A stretch of 64,000 nucleotides of DNA from Actinacidiphila yanglinensis. Lineage in GTDB: Bacteria; Actinomycetota; Actinomycetes; Streptomycetales; Streptomycetaceae. Location of the stretch: NCBI RefSeq assembly GCF_900107965.1, contig NZ_FNVU01000007.1, forward strand, positions 124,001-188,000. The letters run 5' to 3'. The stretch's first letter is position 1; every line of letters starts with the position of its first letter. The translations under genes and the position numbers were made by a program. Below, one piece after another: positions 35,430 to 43,751 of this stretch. Under the pieces are notes generated by a model. It had not been told where the DNA came from. It ran no database searches and worked only from the letters and a program-made list of their open reading frames with translations.

Positions 35430-35474
35430 GACGGACGCGGCGGGGGCGCCGGGTAGGGCGGGGACAATGGACGG

Positions 35475-36668
35475 GTGAAGCCCGAGGACCTGTCCCATCT
35501 GCTCGGCCCCGCCGGGCAGGAGCTGCTCGCCGAACTGCGCGACCACGACCCCGCCGACGAACTGGCGGCGGCCACCCGTTTGCGGCGGGCTCATCCGGCG
35601 GAACTGGTGTCGGCCGCGCTCGGCCAGGCCCGCCTGCGGCAGCGCGCGGCGGCCAAGTTCGCGGCCGAGGACGCCGGGCGGATGTACTTCACGCCCAACG
35701 GCGTCGAGCAGGCCACCCGCGCTTCGGTCGCCGCGCACCGCGCGGAGCGGTTCCGCGCGCTGGGGGTCGGGCGGCTCGCCGACCTGTGCGGCGGCATCGG
35801 CGGTGACGCGATCGCGCTGGCCCGCGCGGGCATCGAGGTGCTCGCCGTCGACCGCGATCCGCTCACCTGCGCGGTGGCCCGGGCGAACGCCGAGGCGCTG
35901 GGTCTGGCCGACCGGATCGAGGTGCGCTGCGCGGACGTCGCGGACGTCGACATCACCGGGTACGACGCGGTGTTCGTGGACCCGGCGCGCCGCTCGGGCC
36001 GGGGCCGCACGTTCGACCCGGAGGCGTACTCCCCGCCGCTGTCCTGGGCGTTGGCGGCCGCGCGCACCGTCCCCTGCGCGGCGGTGAAGGTGGCGCCCGG
36101 CATCCCGCACGACGCGGTGCCCCGGGACGCTGAGGCGGAGTGGGTCTCGGACCGGGGCGACGTGAAGGAGGCCGCGCTGTGGTTCGGCACCCGGCCCGGC
36201 AGCGTGCGCGCCACGCTGCTGCCCGGCGGGGCCGCGCTGGCCGCGGGGGGTCTGCCGCCGGACCCGGCGGTGCGGCCGGTGGGGCGGTACCTGTACGAGC
36301 CGGACGGCGCGGTGATCCGCGCCCACCTGGTCGCCCTGGTCGCGGACGAGGTGGGCGGCGGGCTGATCGACCCGACCATCGCCTACGTCACCGGCGACAC
36401 GCCGCATCCGACGCCGTACGCGACGGCGTACGAGATCCAGGACGCGCTGCCCTTCCACCTCAAGCGGCTCAAGGCGCTGCTGCGGGAGCGCGGGGTGGGG
36501 CGGTTGACGGTGAAGAAGCGCGGCTTCGCCATGGAGCCGGAGGAGCTGCGGCGGAAGGTACGCCCTGAGGGACCGCACGAGGCGACGGTGTTCCTCACCC
36601 GGATGGCGGGGGCGCCGGCGATGCTCGTCGGCGGCCCGGTGGCGTCGGCCGGCCGGGCCGCGGTCTGA
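35475..36668 (+). CDS. SAM-dependent methyltransferase with THUMP-like C-terminal domain
   Basis: 397 residues from GTG 35475. The Rossmann methyltransferase domain shows LADLCGGIGGDAIALARAG (SAM loop), VLAVDRDPLTCAVARANA and a DPARRSGRGRTF segment. The C-terminal part (FHLKRLKALLRERGVGRLTVKKRGFAMEPEELRRK, quoted as the region near residues 330-365) resembles THUMP-like nucleic-acid-binding domains, so an RNA substrate is probable. The exact target is unknown. Confidence 0.85.
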   Translation: MKPEDLSHLLGPAGQELLAELRDHDPADELAAATRLRRAHPAELVSAALGQARLRQRAAAKFAAEDAGRMYFTPNGVEQATRASVAAHRAERFRALGVGRLADLCGGIGGDAIALARAGIEVLAVDRDPLTCAVARANAEALGLADRIEVRCADVADVDITGYDAVFVDPARRSGRGRTFDPEAYSPPLSWALAAARTVPCAAVKVAPGIPHDAVPRDAEAEWVSDRGDVKEAALWFGTRPGSVRATLLPGGAALAAGGLPPDPAVRPVGRYLYEPDGAVIRAHLVALVADEVGGGLIDPTIAYVTGDTPHPTPYATAYEIQDALPFHLKRLKALLRERGVGRLTVKKRGFAMEPEELRRKVRPEGPHEATVFLTRMAGAPAMLVGGPVASAGRAAV

Positions 36669-36692
36669 CGGCCGAACGGAATGGACGGCGGG

Positions 36693-36953
36693 TCAGGATC
36701 TGACGGCGACCGACACGAACCGCCAGCGGTGCACCTGGCGGCGGACCAGGTCGGGCGGCGGGTCGGGCAGTTCGGGCAGCTCCGCGCCGTAGGGGGCGTC
36801 CCACCAGGTGATGACCAGGACCCGGTCACCGGGCGCGGTCAGGTACTCCACCCGCTCGGGCGCGCCCGCCAGGTCCTGGCGCCGTGCCCAGTCCAGGAGT
36901 TCGGCGCCCTGGTCGTCGGCCGCGGCGGCCTCCCACATCAGCGTGACGGTCAT
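36693..36953 (-). CDS. Small protein coupled to tsaD, unknown function
   Basis: 86 residues. ATG 36953 overlaps the tsaD stop codon in an ATGA arrangement, so it is translated with tsaD. The protein is compact, acidic in its first half, and has WEAAAADDQGAELLDWARR and VLVITWWDAPYGAELPELPDP. No known domain is recognised. The coupling suggests a role near the tRNA-modification cluster, but that is only positional. Confidence 0.75.
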   Translation of the reverse strand: MTVTLMWEAAAADDQGAELLDWARRQDLAGAPERVEYLTAPGDRVLVITWWDAPYGAELPELPDPPPDLVRRQVHRWRFVSVAVRS

Positions 36954-38095
36954 CCGTACAGGTTGTCCTTGCTCAACTCGTGCACGTGGTCGTGCCCGTG
37001 GGGGTGGTCGTGCCCGTGGGGGTGTCCCTCGTGGCCTTCGTGGCCGCCCGCCTCGCCGGGCACCGAGACCTCGGTCACCGGCAGCGAGGAGTCGGCGGCC
37101 AGGTCGAGGGTGGAGGTGGAACGGCCGCGGGCGACCATCTCGGCGCCGAGCGCGGCGACCATCGCGCCATTGTCCGTGCACAGCCCGGGCCGCGGCACCC
37201 GCAGCAGGATGCCCGCGTCCTCGCAGCGCTGCAACGCGAGCGCGCGCAGCCGGGAGTTGGCGGCCACTCCCCCGCCGATCATCAGGTGGTCGACGCCGTG
37301 GTCCTTGCAGGCGCGCACCGCCTTGCGGGTCAGCACGTCGACCACGGCCTCCTGGAAGGACGCGGCCACGTCGGCGATCGGCACGTGCTCGCCGTCCCTG
37401 CGGCGCGCCTCGACCCAGCGCGCGACCGCGGTCTTCAGGCCGGAGAAGGAGAAGTCGTAGACCGGGTCGCGGCCTCCGGTCAGGCCGCGCGGGAAGGCGA
37501 TCGACTTCGGGTCGCCGTCGCGTGCGTGCCGGTCGATCACCGGGCCGCCGGGGAAGCCGAGGCCGAGCACCCGGGCGACCTTGTCGAACGCCTCGCCCGC
37601 CGCGTCGTCGATGGTCGCGCCGAGCGGGCGGACGTCGCCGGTGATGTCGGGGGCGAGCAGCAGCGAGGAGTGGCCGCCGGAGACCAGCAGCGCCATCGTC
37701 GGCTCGGGCAGCGCGCCGTGTTCGAGCTGGTCGACGCAGATGTGCGAGGCGAGGTGGTTGACGCCGTACAGCGGCTTGCCGAGCGCGTAGGCGTACGCCT
37801 TGGCGGCGGAGACGCCGACCAGCAGCGCGCCGGCCAGGCCCGGGCCCGCGGTGACGGCGATGCCGTCGAGGTCGCCCGCCGCGACCCCGGCGTCCTTCAG
37901 CGCGCGCTGGATGGTGGGGACCATCGCCTCCAGGTGCGCGCGGCTGGCGACTTCGGGCACCACCCCGCCGTAGCGGGCGTGCTCCTCGACGCTGGAGGCG
38001 ACCGCGTCGGCGAGCAGCGTGTGGCCCCGGACGATCCCGACGCCGGTCTCGTCGCAGGAGGTCTCGATGCCCAGGACCAGGGGTTCGTCAGCCAT
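36950..38095 (-). CDS. tsaD: tRNA N6-threonylcarbamoyladenosine transferase subunit TsaD with His-rich tail
   Basis: Catalytic subunit that transfers the threonylcarbamoyl group to A37 of ANN-decoding tRNAs, working with TsaB and TsaE. 381 residues from ATG 38095, GAGGAA upstream. Family motifs: LGIETSCDETGVGIV, metal ligands in NHLASH, LLVSGGHSSLL, DDAAGEAFDK and MIGGGVAANSRLR. The last 32 residues are an unusual histidine-rich tail (GGHEGHEGHPHGHDHPHGHDH onward) absent from ordinary TsaD, which is near 335-350 residues. It follows rimI by 17 bases and is coupled to a small downstream gene. Confidence 0.97.
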   Translation of the reverse strand: MADEPLVLGIETSCDETGVGIVRGHTLLADAVASSVEEHARYGGVVPEVASRAHLEAMVPTIQRALKDAGVAAGDLDGIAVTAGPGLAGALLVGVSAAKAYAYALGKPLYGVNHLASHICVDQLEHGALPEPTMALLVSGGHSSLLLAPDITGDVRPLGATIDDAAGEAFDKVARVLGLGFPGGPVIDRHARDGDPKSIAFPRGLTGGRDPVYDFSFSGLKTAVARWVEARRRDGEHVPIADVAASFQEAVVDVLTRKAVRACKDHGVDHLMIGGGVAANSRLRALALQRCEDAGILLRVPRPGLCTDNGAMVAALGAEMVARGRSTSTLDLAADSSLPVTEVSVPGEAGGHEGHEGHPHGHDHPHGHDHVHELSKDNLYG

Positions 38096-38112
38096 CAGTT
38101 CCTCAGAGTTCG

Positions 38113-38664
38113 TCAGCGGGGGTCGGCGTCGATGGACTGCGCGGGGTCGGCCAGCCGCATCACCAGCGCGTCCACGTTGCCGGGTTGGTAGTAGCCCCGG
38201 CGCACGCCGATGGGCTCGAAGCCGAAGCGCTGGTAGAGCCGCTGGGCGCGGGGGTTGTCCACCCGCACCTCCAGCAGCACCTCGTGGCACTCGGCGGCGG
38301 TCGCGGCCCGCAGCAACTCGGTGAGCAGCCGGCTGCCGAGACCGGTGCCCCACTGGTCGCGGGCGGTGGCGATGGTCTGCACGTCCCCGGTGCCGGAGAC
38401 GGCGGCGAAGCCGGCGTAGCCGACGAGGCGGGGGGCGGCGCCGGCGGAACCGGCCGCGGCGGCCGGCGCGGCCTCCGCGACGACATAGGTGCGGCTGGCC
38501 GCCGGGTGCCGGGCGTCGGCGAGTTCGGACCAGAACATGCCGCGCGACCACGCGTCCTCGGGGAAGAGCTCGTGTTCGAGGGCGAGCACCGCGCCCAGGT
38601 CCCACCAGCGCATGTCCCGCAGGGTGACGCCGCCCGCCAGGGCGGCGCCGGTCGGCTCGGTCAC
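38113..38664 (-). CDS. rimI: Ribosomal protein S18-alanine N-acetyltransferase
   Basis: 183 residues from GTG 38664, whose GTGA overlaps the tsaB stop. GNAT fold: LEHELFPEDAWS, then a central strand VQTIATARDQWGTGLGSRLL with the acetyl-CoA loop, and NPRAQRLYQRFGFEPIGVRRGYY at the end, quoted as the RimI signature. It acetylates the N-terminus of ribosomal protein S18 or related targets. It is wedged between tsaB and tsaD, a common arrangement. Confidence 0.95.
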   Translation of the reverse strand: MTEPTGAALAGGVTLRDMRWWDLGAVLALEHELFPEDAWSRGMFWSELADARHPAASRTYVVAEAAPAAAAGSAGAAPRLVGYAGFAAVSGTGDVQTIATARDQWGTGLGSRLLTELLRAATAAECHEVLLEVRVDNPRAQRLYQRFGFEPIGVRRGYYQPGNVDALVMRLADPAQSIDADPR

Positions 38665-39326
38665 TTCGGCAGGACCGCCTTGTAGCCGGCCGGTACCTGG
38701 GCGTCGGGGCGGCGCAGGTACAGCGGTCGGGCGGGCGGGAACGTCTCGCCCGCGGCCAGCCGGGCGGCGGCGACCGCGGCGAGCGCACCCGCCGACTGGT
38801 GCGCGGGGTCGGGGCGGTGGTCGGTGAAGACCTCGGGGTAGAGCGCGGCGCCGGGGCCGACCGCGGGCAGCCCGGCGACCTCGGCGGCGATGTCCGCGGG
38901 GCGACCGACCGCGGGCTCGCCGACCCGGTGCGAGGGGCCGTCGTACCGGGCCCAGTAGACCTCCTTGCGGCGGGCGTCGGTGGCGACGGCGAACGGCCCG
39001 TCCAGGCCCGCCTCGCCGGCCGCCCAGGCCAGCCCGTCGAGCGTGCAGACGCCGTGCACCGGCACGCCGAGGACGTCGGCGAAGGAGGCCGCGGTGACCA
39101 GGCCGACCCGCAGCCCGGTGTACGGGCCCGGTCCGGTGCCGACCACCAGGCCGGTGACGTCGGCGAGGGTACGGCCGGCGGTGCCGAGCACCCGGTCGAC
39201 GGCGGGCACCAGCAGTTCGCCGTGCCGGCGCGCGTCGATGACGGTGGATTCGGCGAGCACCCGCTCCCCGTCGTGCACGGCGGCGGTGACGGCGGGCGTG
39301 GCGGTGTCGAAGGCAAGCAGCAGCAC
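38661..39326 (-). CDS. tsaB: tRNA t6A biosynthesis protein TsaB
   Basis: 221 residues from GTG 39326. ASKHA-fold non-catalytic partner of TsaD: LLLAFDTATPAVTAAVHDG, GPGPYTGLRVGLVTA and the DARRKEVYWARYDG strand. Required to activate TsaD in threonylcarbamoyl-adenosine formation. First gene of the tsaB-rimI-tsaD-86-residue operon, with four-base overlaps. Confidence 0.95.
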   Translation of the reverse strand: MLLLAFDTATPAVTAAVHDGERVLAESTVIDARRHGELLVPAVDRVLGTAGRTLADVTGLVVGTGPGPYTGLRVGLVTAASFADVLGVPVHGVCTLDGLAWAAGEAGLDGPFAVATDARRKEVYWARYDGPSHRVGEPAVGRPADIAAEVAGLPAVGPGAALYPEVFTDHRPDPAHQSAGALAAVAAARLAAGETFPPARPLYLRRPDAQVPAGYKAVLPK

Positions 39327-39457
39327 GCCCCCAGCCTACGGCGCAGGCCGGGCGCGGCGGGGCTGCAGGGGCGAGCGCGGACCGGCTGATATCGTCATTT
39401 CCGACAAAAGCCCCATAACGCATGTATGACATTCGCTTCGGCGGGAGGACGGCGACC

Positions 39458-39937
39458 GTGGTGCGGATCAGGTCGGGGGTCGCGGTGGCCGGGTTCCTCG
39501 CGACGGCGATCGCGACGGTGGGCATGCTCACGGCGCAGGCCGCCGACGCGCCCCTGCGGCACCGGAGTACCGCGCACGACGGCCGCGCAACCCCCGCCGG
39601 GGCCGCCTCGCCCACCGCGCTGCCCGGCGGCTCCGGGCAGGGCCCGCGGGTCGTCTACAGCCTCGGACGGCACCACGTGTGGCTCGTCGACGCCCACGAG
39701 CACGTGCTGCGCGGCTACGACGTGCAGGCGCCCGGCGTCTCGCCCGCGACCGGCACGCACCGCGTCTTCGCCCGCGCGGCGGGCAACGCGGTCCTCTTCG
39801 CGTCCACCGACGGGGTGAACGTCGGATTCACCGGCGACCCGGAGATCTCCACCTCGGCGATCCGCGAGGCACCCTCCGACGCGGCCGTGCTCTGGCAGCA
39901 CGCCCCGATGGGTTCGCTCGTGGTCGTGGTCCCCTAG
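39458..39937 (+). CDS. Secreted protein of unknown function
   Basis: 159 residues from GTG 39458, with GGGAGG 9 bases upstream; the frame also holds an earlier ATG at 39422. Signal peptide VAVAGFLATAIATVGMLTAQAADA at the N-terminus (about residues 8-30). The mature part has a beta-rich C-terminal domain (VVYSLGRHHVWLVDAHEHV ... FARAAGNAVLFASTDGVNVGF) that resembles the strands of L,D-transpeptidase-like proteins, but I see no catalytic Cys-His pair. Enzyme activity is doubtful. Gene is divergent from tsaB. Confidence 0.75.
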   Translation: MVRIRSGVAVAGFLATAIATVGMLTAQAADAPLRHRSTAHDGRATPAGAASPTALPGGSGQGPRVVYSLGRHHVWLVDAHEHVLRGYDVQAPGVSPATGTHRVFARAAGNAVLFASTDGVNVGFTGDPEISTSAIREAPSDAAVLWQHAPMGSLVVVVP

Positions 39938-40048
39938 GGCCTGGAGTCCCGCATCCGCCGCGGCCGCCCGAGTCCCTTGCGGGGTACGGCCCGCTCCCGT
40001 GTACGAACCGCCGGGCCGCCGGTCGCGGCGACCCGGAACCACCGGCGC

Positions 40049-40225
40049 CTACCGGGAGGACGCGGGGCGGGCGGGCCGCTCGTCGTCGGAGGGCGGGGTC
40101 GAGACGGTGCGCGCGGCGGCACACGAAGCGAGCAGATCGCGCACCGTGGGCGCCGGCGGCGGAGCCGGCGCCTTCGGCGCGGGCGCCGGCGGGGTCTTCG
40201 CGGCAGCGTCGTCGTCGGCCGTCAT
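40049..40225 (-). CDS. Small Pro/Ala-rich protein behind an iron-box-like palindrome
   Basis: 58 residues from ATG 40225, with GGGGAGG 6 bases upstream. The protein is low-complexity at first (MTADDDAAAKTPPAPAPKAP) and then has a short helix-like TVRDLLASCAAARTV. It has no membrane helix. The promoter region carries TTAGG-CAAC-CCTAA (40249-40262), so iron repression is possible. The family is unknown to me. Confidence 0.6.
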   Translation of the reverse strand: MTADDDAAAKTPPAPAPKAPAPPPAPTVRDLLASCAAARTVSTPPSDDERPARPASSR

Positions 40226-40248
40226 GCACGCCTCCCCGGGAAGAGAAG

Positions 40249-40262
40249 TTAGGCAACCCTAA
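40249..40262. promoter_or_regulatory. Iron-box-like palindrome
   Basis: TTAGGCAACCCTAA contains TTAGG and CCTAA half sites around four bases, like the inner repeat of DmdR1/IdeR boxes. The outer half repeat is poor, so affinity is uncertain. It lies 24 bases upstream of the small gene starting at 40225. Confidence 0.5.
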
Positions 40263-40358
40263 GGAGGTGCCCGCTACCAGCACACCACGGCCACCCACCC
40301 TCACGCAACATCTTCCCGACAGCCTGTCGGCGTAACCCGGTCCGGCCCGGGGGACGAC

Positions 40359-40976
40359 TCAGAGAACCAGCGGTGCGAGGTCCTGCCCGGCCCAGCGCGG
40401 CCCGATCCCGATCACGGTGACCTCGCGCGTGTCGTCGGTGACGTCCGCTTCCCGCTCGGCGCCGTCCGAGCCGTCCTCCGGGCCGGGGCCGTTCCCCTCG
40501 CCGGCCGCCGCGCGGTCGCGCTCCTCGCCGATCGTGCGGCCGATCACCACCTGGAGCCGCGCGTCCGACAGGTCCTCGACCTTGCCCTCGCCCCACTCCA
40601 CGACCACCACGGACTCCGGCAGGGAGACGTCGAGGTCGAGGTCCTCCATCTCGTCGAGACCGCCGCCGAGGCGGTAGGCGTCGACGTGGACCAGCGCGGG
40701 CCCACCGGTGAGCGAGGGATGCACCCGGGCGATGACGAAGGTCGGCGAGGTGACCGCGCCGCGCACGCCGAGCGCCTCGCCCAGCCCGCGGGTGAGCGTC
40801 GTCTTGCCGGCACCCAACTCGCCGGTCAGCAGCACCAGATCGCCGGGAACCAGCAACGCGGCGAGCCGTCTGCCCAGCTCACGCATGTGTTCGGCGGTGG
40901 GTACGGTGATCCGGACCGCGTGTGCGTCCTCGGCGGTACCCGCGGTCGCGGCATAAGGGTCGTGCGGTTTGCCCAT
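40359..40976 (-). CDS. tsaE: tRNA t6A biosynthesis ATPase TsaE
   Basis: 205 residues from ATG 40976. P-loop LTGELGAGKTTLTRGLGEAL and the family block SPTFVIARVHPS and HVDAYRLGG. The C-terminal 50 residues are an acidic tail (EGNGPGPEDGSDGAEREAD) followed by DLAPLVL. It drives the ATP-dependent cycle of TsaB-TsaD. It begins 11 bases after the alpha/beta hydrolase stop, so it is in one operon with it. Confidence 0.93.
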   Translation of the reverse strand: MGKPHDPYAATAGTAEDAHAVRITVPTAEHMRELGRRLAALLVPGDLVLLTGELGAGKTTLTRGLGEALGVRGAVTSPTFVIARVHPSLTGGPALVHVDAYRLGGGLDEMEDLDLDVSLPESVVVVEWGEGKVEDLSDARLQVVIGRTIGEERDRAAAGEGNGPGPEDGSDGAEREADVTDDTREVTVIGIGPRWAGQDLAPLVL

Positions 40977-40987
40977 GAAGGCGAATG

Positions 40988-42229
40988 CTACGCGTCGAGG
41001 GGGACCGTCAGGTCGCGCAGCCGCTGCGGTACGGGCGCGCGCACGCCGTCCGCGGCCTTCGCGATCAGCGTCGCCAGCGCCGGGCCGACCACCTCGGGCC
41101 GCTCGAACAGCACCAGGTGGCCGGCCCCGGGCACCAGCACCAGCTCGGCGCCCGGCAGCCGTTCGGCGATGTCCGCGCTGTGCGCGCTGGGCGTCAGCAG
41201 GTCCTTCTCCCCGGCCAGCACCAGCACCGGTGAGCCGTCCAGCACGGCGAGCGCGTCGGCCTTCTCGTGCTCGGTGAAGGCCGGGTAGAACTCGGCCACC
41301 ACGTCGATCGGCGTGGCCTCGATCAGCCGCTCCGCGAAGCGGGCCACGGCGGGGTCGACGTCGTCGGCGCCGAAGCTGTAGCGCTTGATGACGCCGGTGA
41401 ACAGCTCGGCGGTGGCCCGCCGGCCGCGCTCCACCAGATCCGCCTGGCGGCCCATCACCCGCAGCACGCCCGGCGCGAGCACCCGGAAGGCCCGGGCGCC
41501 GAACGCGGGCAGCCCCAGCGTCACCGCCGCCAGCTTGCCGGCCGAGGTGGAGATCAGCGCCGCCCCGGCCACCCGCTCGCGGACGTACTCCGGGAACTGG
41601 TCCGCGAAGGCCATCACGGTCATCCCGCCCATGGAGTGGCCGACCAGCACCACCGGGCCCTGCGGTGCCGCCGCGTCCAGCACCGCCTTCAAATCGCGCC
41701 CCAACTGGTCGATGGTGGCGGGCTTCCCGGCGAGCTGGTCCCGGCCGCGCTCGCTGCGGCCGTGGCTGCGCTGGTCCCAGTACACCGCCCGCACCGTGCC
41801 GCGCAGCAGGGCCCGCTGGAAGTGCCAGGAGTCCTGGCTGAGGCAGTAGCCGTGCGAGAAGACCACGGTGACCGGCGGCCGGGGCGCCCCGTCGGCCTCC
41901 TGCCCCGCGCCGGGCCCGGGTTCGGCGCGCCGCCCGCGCAGCCAGCCGCGCCGGGCGGGTCGGGTGGGCGGCGCGGGCGGCTGGTCGTCGGGCTCCGGCA
42001 CGGGCGGCGGCTCGTCCGTCTCGTAGTACAGCTCCGTGCCGTCCTCGGCCAGGACCGTGCCCGGGGTGCCGCGCAGGCTTCCGTAGGGGCCCGCGGCGTC
42101 CAGCGCGAGCTGTGCGCGGCGGCGCATCCCGCGTCCCACCGTGGCGCGTTCGATCGCCACGCCCGCGGCCGCGCCCGCCGCCACCACACCGATCGCGGCG
42201 CCGACCAGCCCGGCCCGTTCCCACTTCAT
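40988..42229 (-). CDS. Alpha/beta hydrolase with N-terminal membrane/signal segment
   Basis: 413 residues from ATG 42229, with GAGGGAGCGAGC upstream. The N-terminal helix (LVGAAIGVVAAGAAAGVAI) is a signal anchor. The hydrolase core contains SHGYCLSQDSWHFQRALL, nucleophile elbow VGHSMGGM, and a catalytic His near the end (PGAGHLVLFE). Substrate not known. It lies between alr and tsaE in one direction. Confidence 0.9.
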   Translation of the reverse strand: MKWERAGLVGAAIGVVAAGAAAGVAIERATVGRGMRRRAQLALDAAGPYGSLRGTPGTVLAEDGTELYYETDEPPPVPEPDDQPPAPPTRPARRGWLRGRRAEPGPGAGQEADGAPRPPVTVVFSHGYCLSQDSWHFQRALLRGTVRAVYWDQRSHGRSERGRDQLAGKPATIDQLGRDLKAVLDAAAPQGPVVLVGHSMGGMTVMAFADQFPEYVRERVAGAALISTSAGKLAAVTLGLPAFGARAFRVLAPGVLRVMGRQADLVERGRRATAELFTGVIKRYSFGADDVDPAVARFAERLIEATPIDVVAEFYPAFTEHEKADALAVLDGSPVLVLAGEKDLLTPSAHSADIAERLPGAELVLVPGAGHLVLFERPEVVGPALATLIAKAADGVRAPVPQRLRDLTVPLDA

Positions 42230-42330
42230 GCTCGCTCCCTCGGCCACGGGTCAGCGACTCCCGGCCGGACGGTACGCGGGTCCCGCGGGCACTGCGCAGA
42301 CGGTCCGCGGGGCCGCCGCGGTCCGCACCC

Positions 42331-43518
42331 TCACGCCTGCTCGCCCACGTACACCCGCGGGACCCGCGGCCCGACCCGCGTGACGATCTCGTAGGCGATG
42401 GTGCCGCAGGCCCGCGCCCAGTCCTCGGCGGTGGGCTCGCCGGAGTCGCCGGGGCCGAAGAGCACCGCCTCGTCGCCCGGCGCCGCGACGTCGCCGCCGA
42501 GGTCCACCACGAACTGGTCCATCGCCACCCGTCCCGCCACCGTCCGCCACTTCCCGGCCACCAGCACCGGGCCGGTTCCCGACGCGTGCCGCGGCACACC
42601 GTCTGCGTACCCCAGTGGGACCAGCGCAAGCGTGGTCTCACCCGGGGTGACGTACGTGTGGCCGTAGCTGACGCCGTGGTTGCCCGGGACCCGCTTGACC
42701 GACGCCAGCGCGGCCGCGAGCGTCATCACGGGGCGCAGCCCGAAGCTCTCCGGCCCGCCGATCTGCGGCACCGGCGAGATCCCGTACATCGCCACGCCCG
42801 GCCGCACCAGGTCGAAGTGGGCCTCCGGCAGGGTGAGGGTGCCCGGGGAGTTGGCCAGGTGCCGGACCTCCGGGGCCAGCCCGGCGTCGTCCGCCTGGTC
42901 GAGGGCGGTGCGGAAGACCGCGAGCTCGCGGGCGATCGAGGGGTGGTCCGGTTCGTCGGCGCACGAGAAGTGGGACCACACGCCGGTCACGCGGATGGCC
43001 CCCGCCCGCTCGGCCGCGCGGGCCGCCCGGGTCAGGTCCGGCCAGTCGGCGGGCTGCGCGCCATTGCGGCCGAGACCGGCGTCGATCTTGAGCTGCACCC
43101 GCGCGGTGCGGCCCGCCGCCCGCGCTGCCGCGACCACCGCGTCCAGGGCCCACCGCGCGCTGACCGTGACGTCGATGTCGGCCTCGACGCACTCCTGCCA
43201 GGGGCCGCCGGGCGTCCACAGCCAGCACAGCACCCGCCCGCCGAGGCCCGCCGCGCGCAAGGCCAGCGCCTCCTGCGGGGTGGCCACGCCCAGCCATTCG
43301 GCCCCGGCCTGCCGCGCGGCCCGGGCGCAGGGGACCATGCCGTGGCCGTAGCCGTCGGCCTTCAGCACGGCCATGAAGGCGGCGCCCGGCGCGTGGGCGC
43401 GCAGCGCCGCGACATTGGACCGCAGCGCGTCGAGGTCGATCCGGGCGTGCGCGCGGAGCGCGGGTTCGGCGACGGGGTCGACGACGGCGTCGGCCGGAAC
43501 TGCGCGGTCGGTGTCCAT
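42331..43518 (-). CDS. alr: Alanine racemase
   Basis: 395 residues from ATG 43518, with AAGGA upstream; an open frame extends further. PLP enzyme that makes D-alanine for peptidoglycan. PLP lysine in AVLKADGYGHG, catalytic tyrosine region MYGISP, and the second-domain motif VAMDQFVVDLG. Downstream in the same direction are the hydrolase and tsaE. Confidence 0.96.
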   Translation of the reverse strand: MDTDRAVPADAVVDPVAEPALRAHARIDLDALRSNVAALRAHAPGAAFMAVLKADGYGHGMVPCARAARQAGAEWLGVATPQEALALRAAGLGGRVLCWLWTPGGPWQECVEADIDVTVSARWALDAVVAAARAAGRTARVQLKIDAGLGRNGAQPADWPDLTRAARAAERAGAIRVTGVWSHFSCADEPDHPSIARELAVFRTALDQADDAGLAPEVRHLANSPGTLTLPEAHFDLVRPGVAMYGISPVPQIGGPESFGLRPVMTLAAALASVKRVPGNHGVSYGHTYVTPGETTLALVPLGYADGVPRHASGTGPVLVAGKWRTVAGRVAMDQFVVDLGGDVAAPGDEAVLFGPGDSGEPTAEDWARACGTIAYEIVTRVGPRVPRVYVGEQA

Positions 43519-43751
43519 GGCGGCGATCCTTGCGGTGACTCGTGGTGCGGTCCTGGGCGAAGACGGGCTCACGTGCGCCCGAGCCCGCACGGACGCACGC
43601 GGCAAGTCTCTCAGGCCCGGCCGGGGCGCCGCGCGGGCTGTCCGCCGCGGACGAGGCGATCGAAAGGCGCCGAAGACCCTCAGGGCGTGAGGGTCACCGC
43701 GTGCGCGCGGATGATTGCCGCCCCACCGCCGCCGGTGGCAGGGTGAACGCC

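Noticed and set aside
39422..39460. ATG 39422 as start of the secreted protein
   Set aside because: It would put a charged, non-hydrophobic stretch ahead of the signal peptide; GTG 39458 has a good ribosome site and gives a normal signal peptide.
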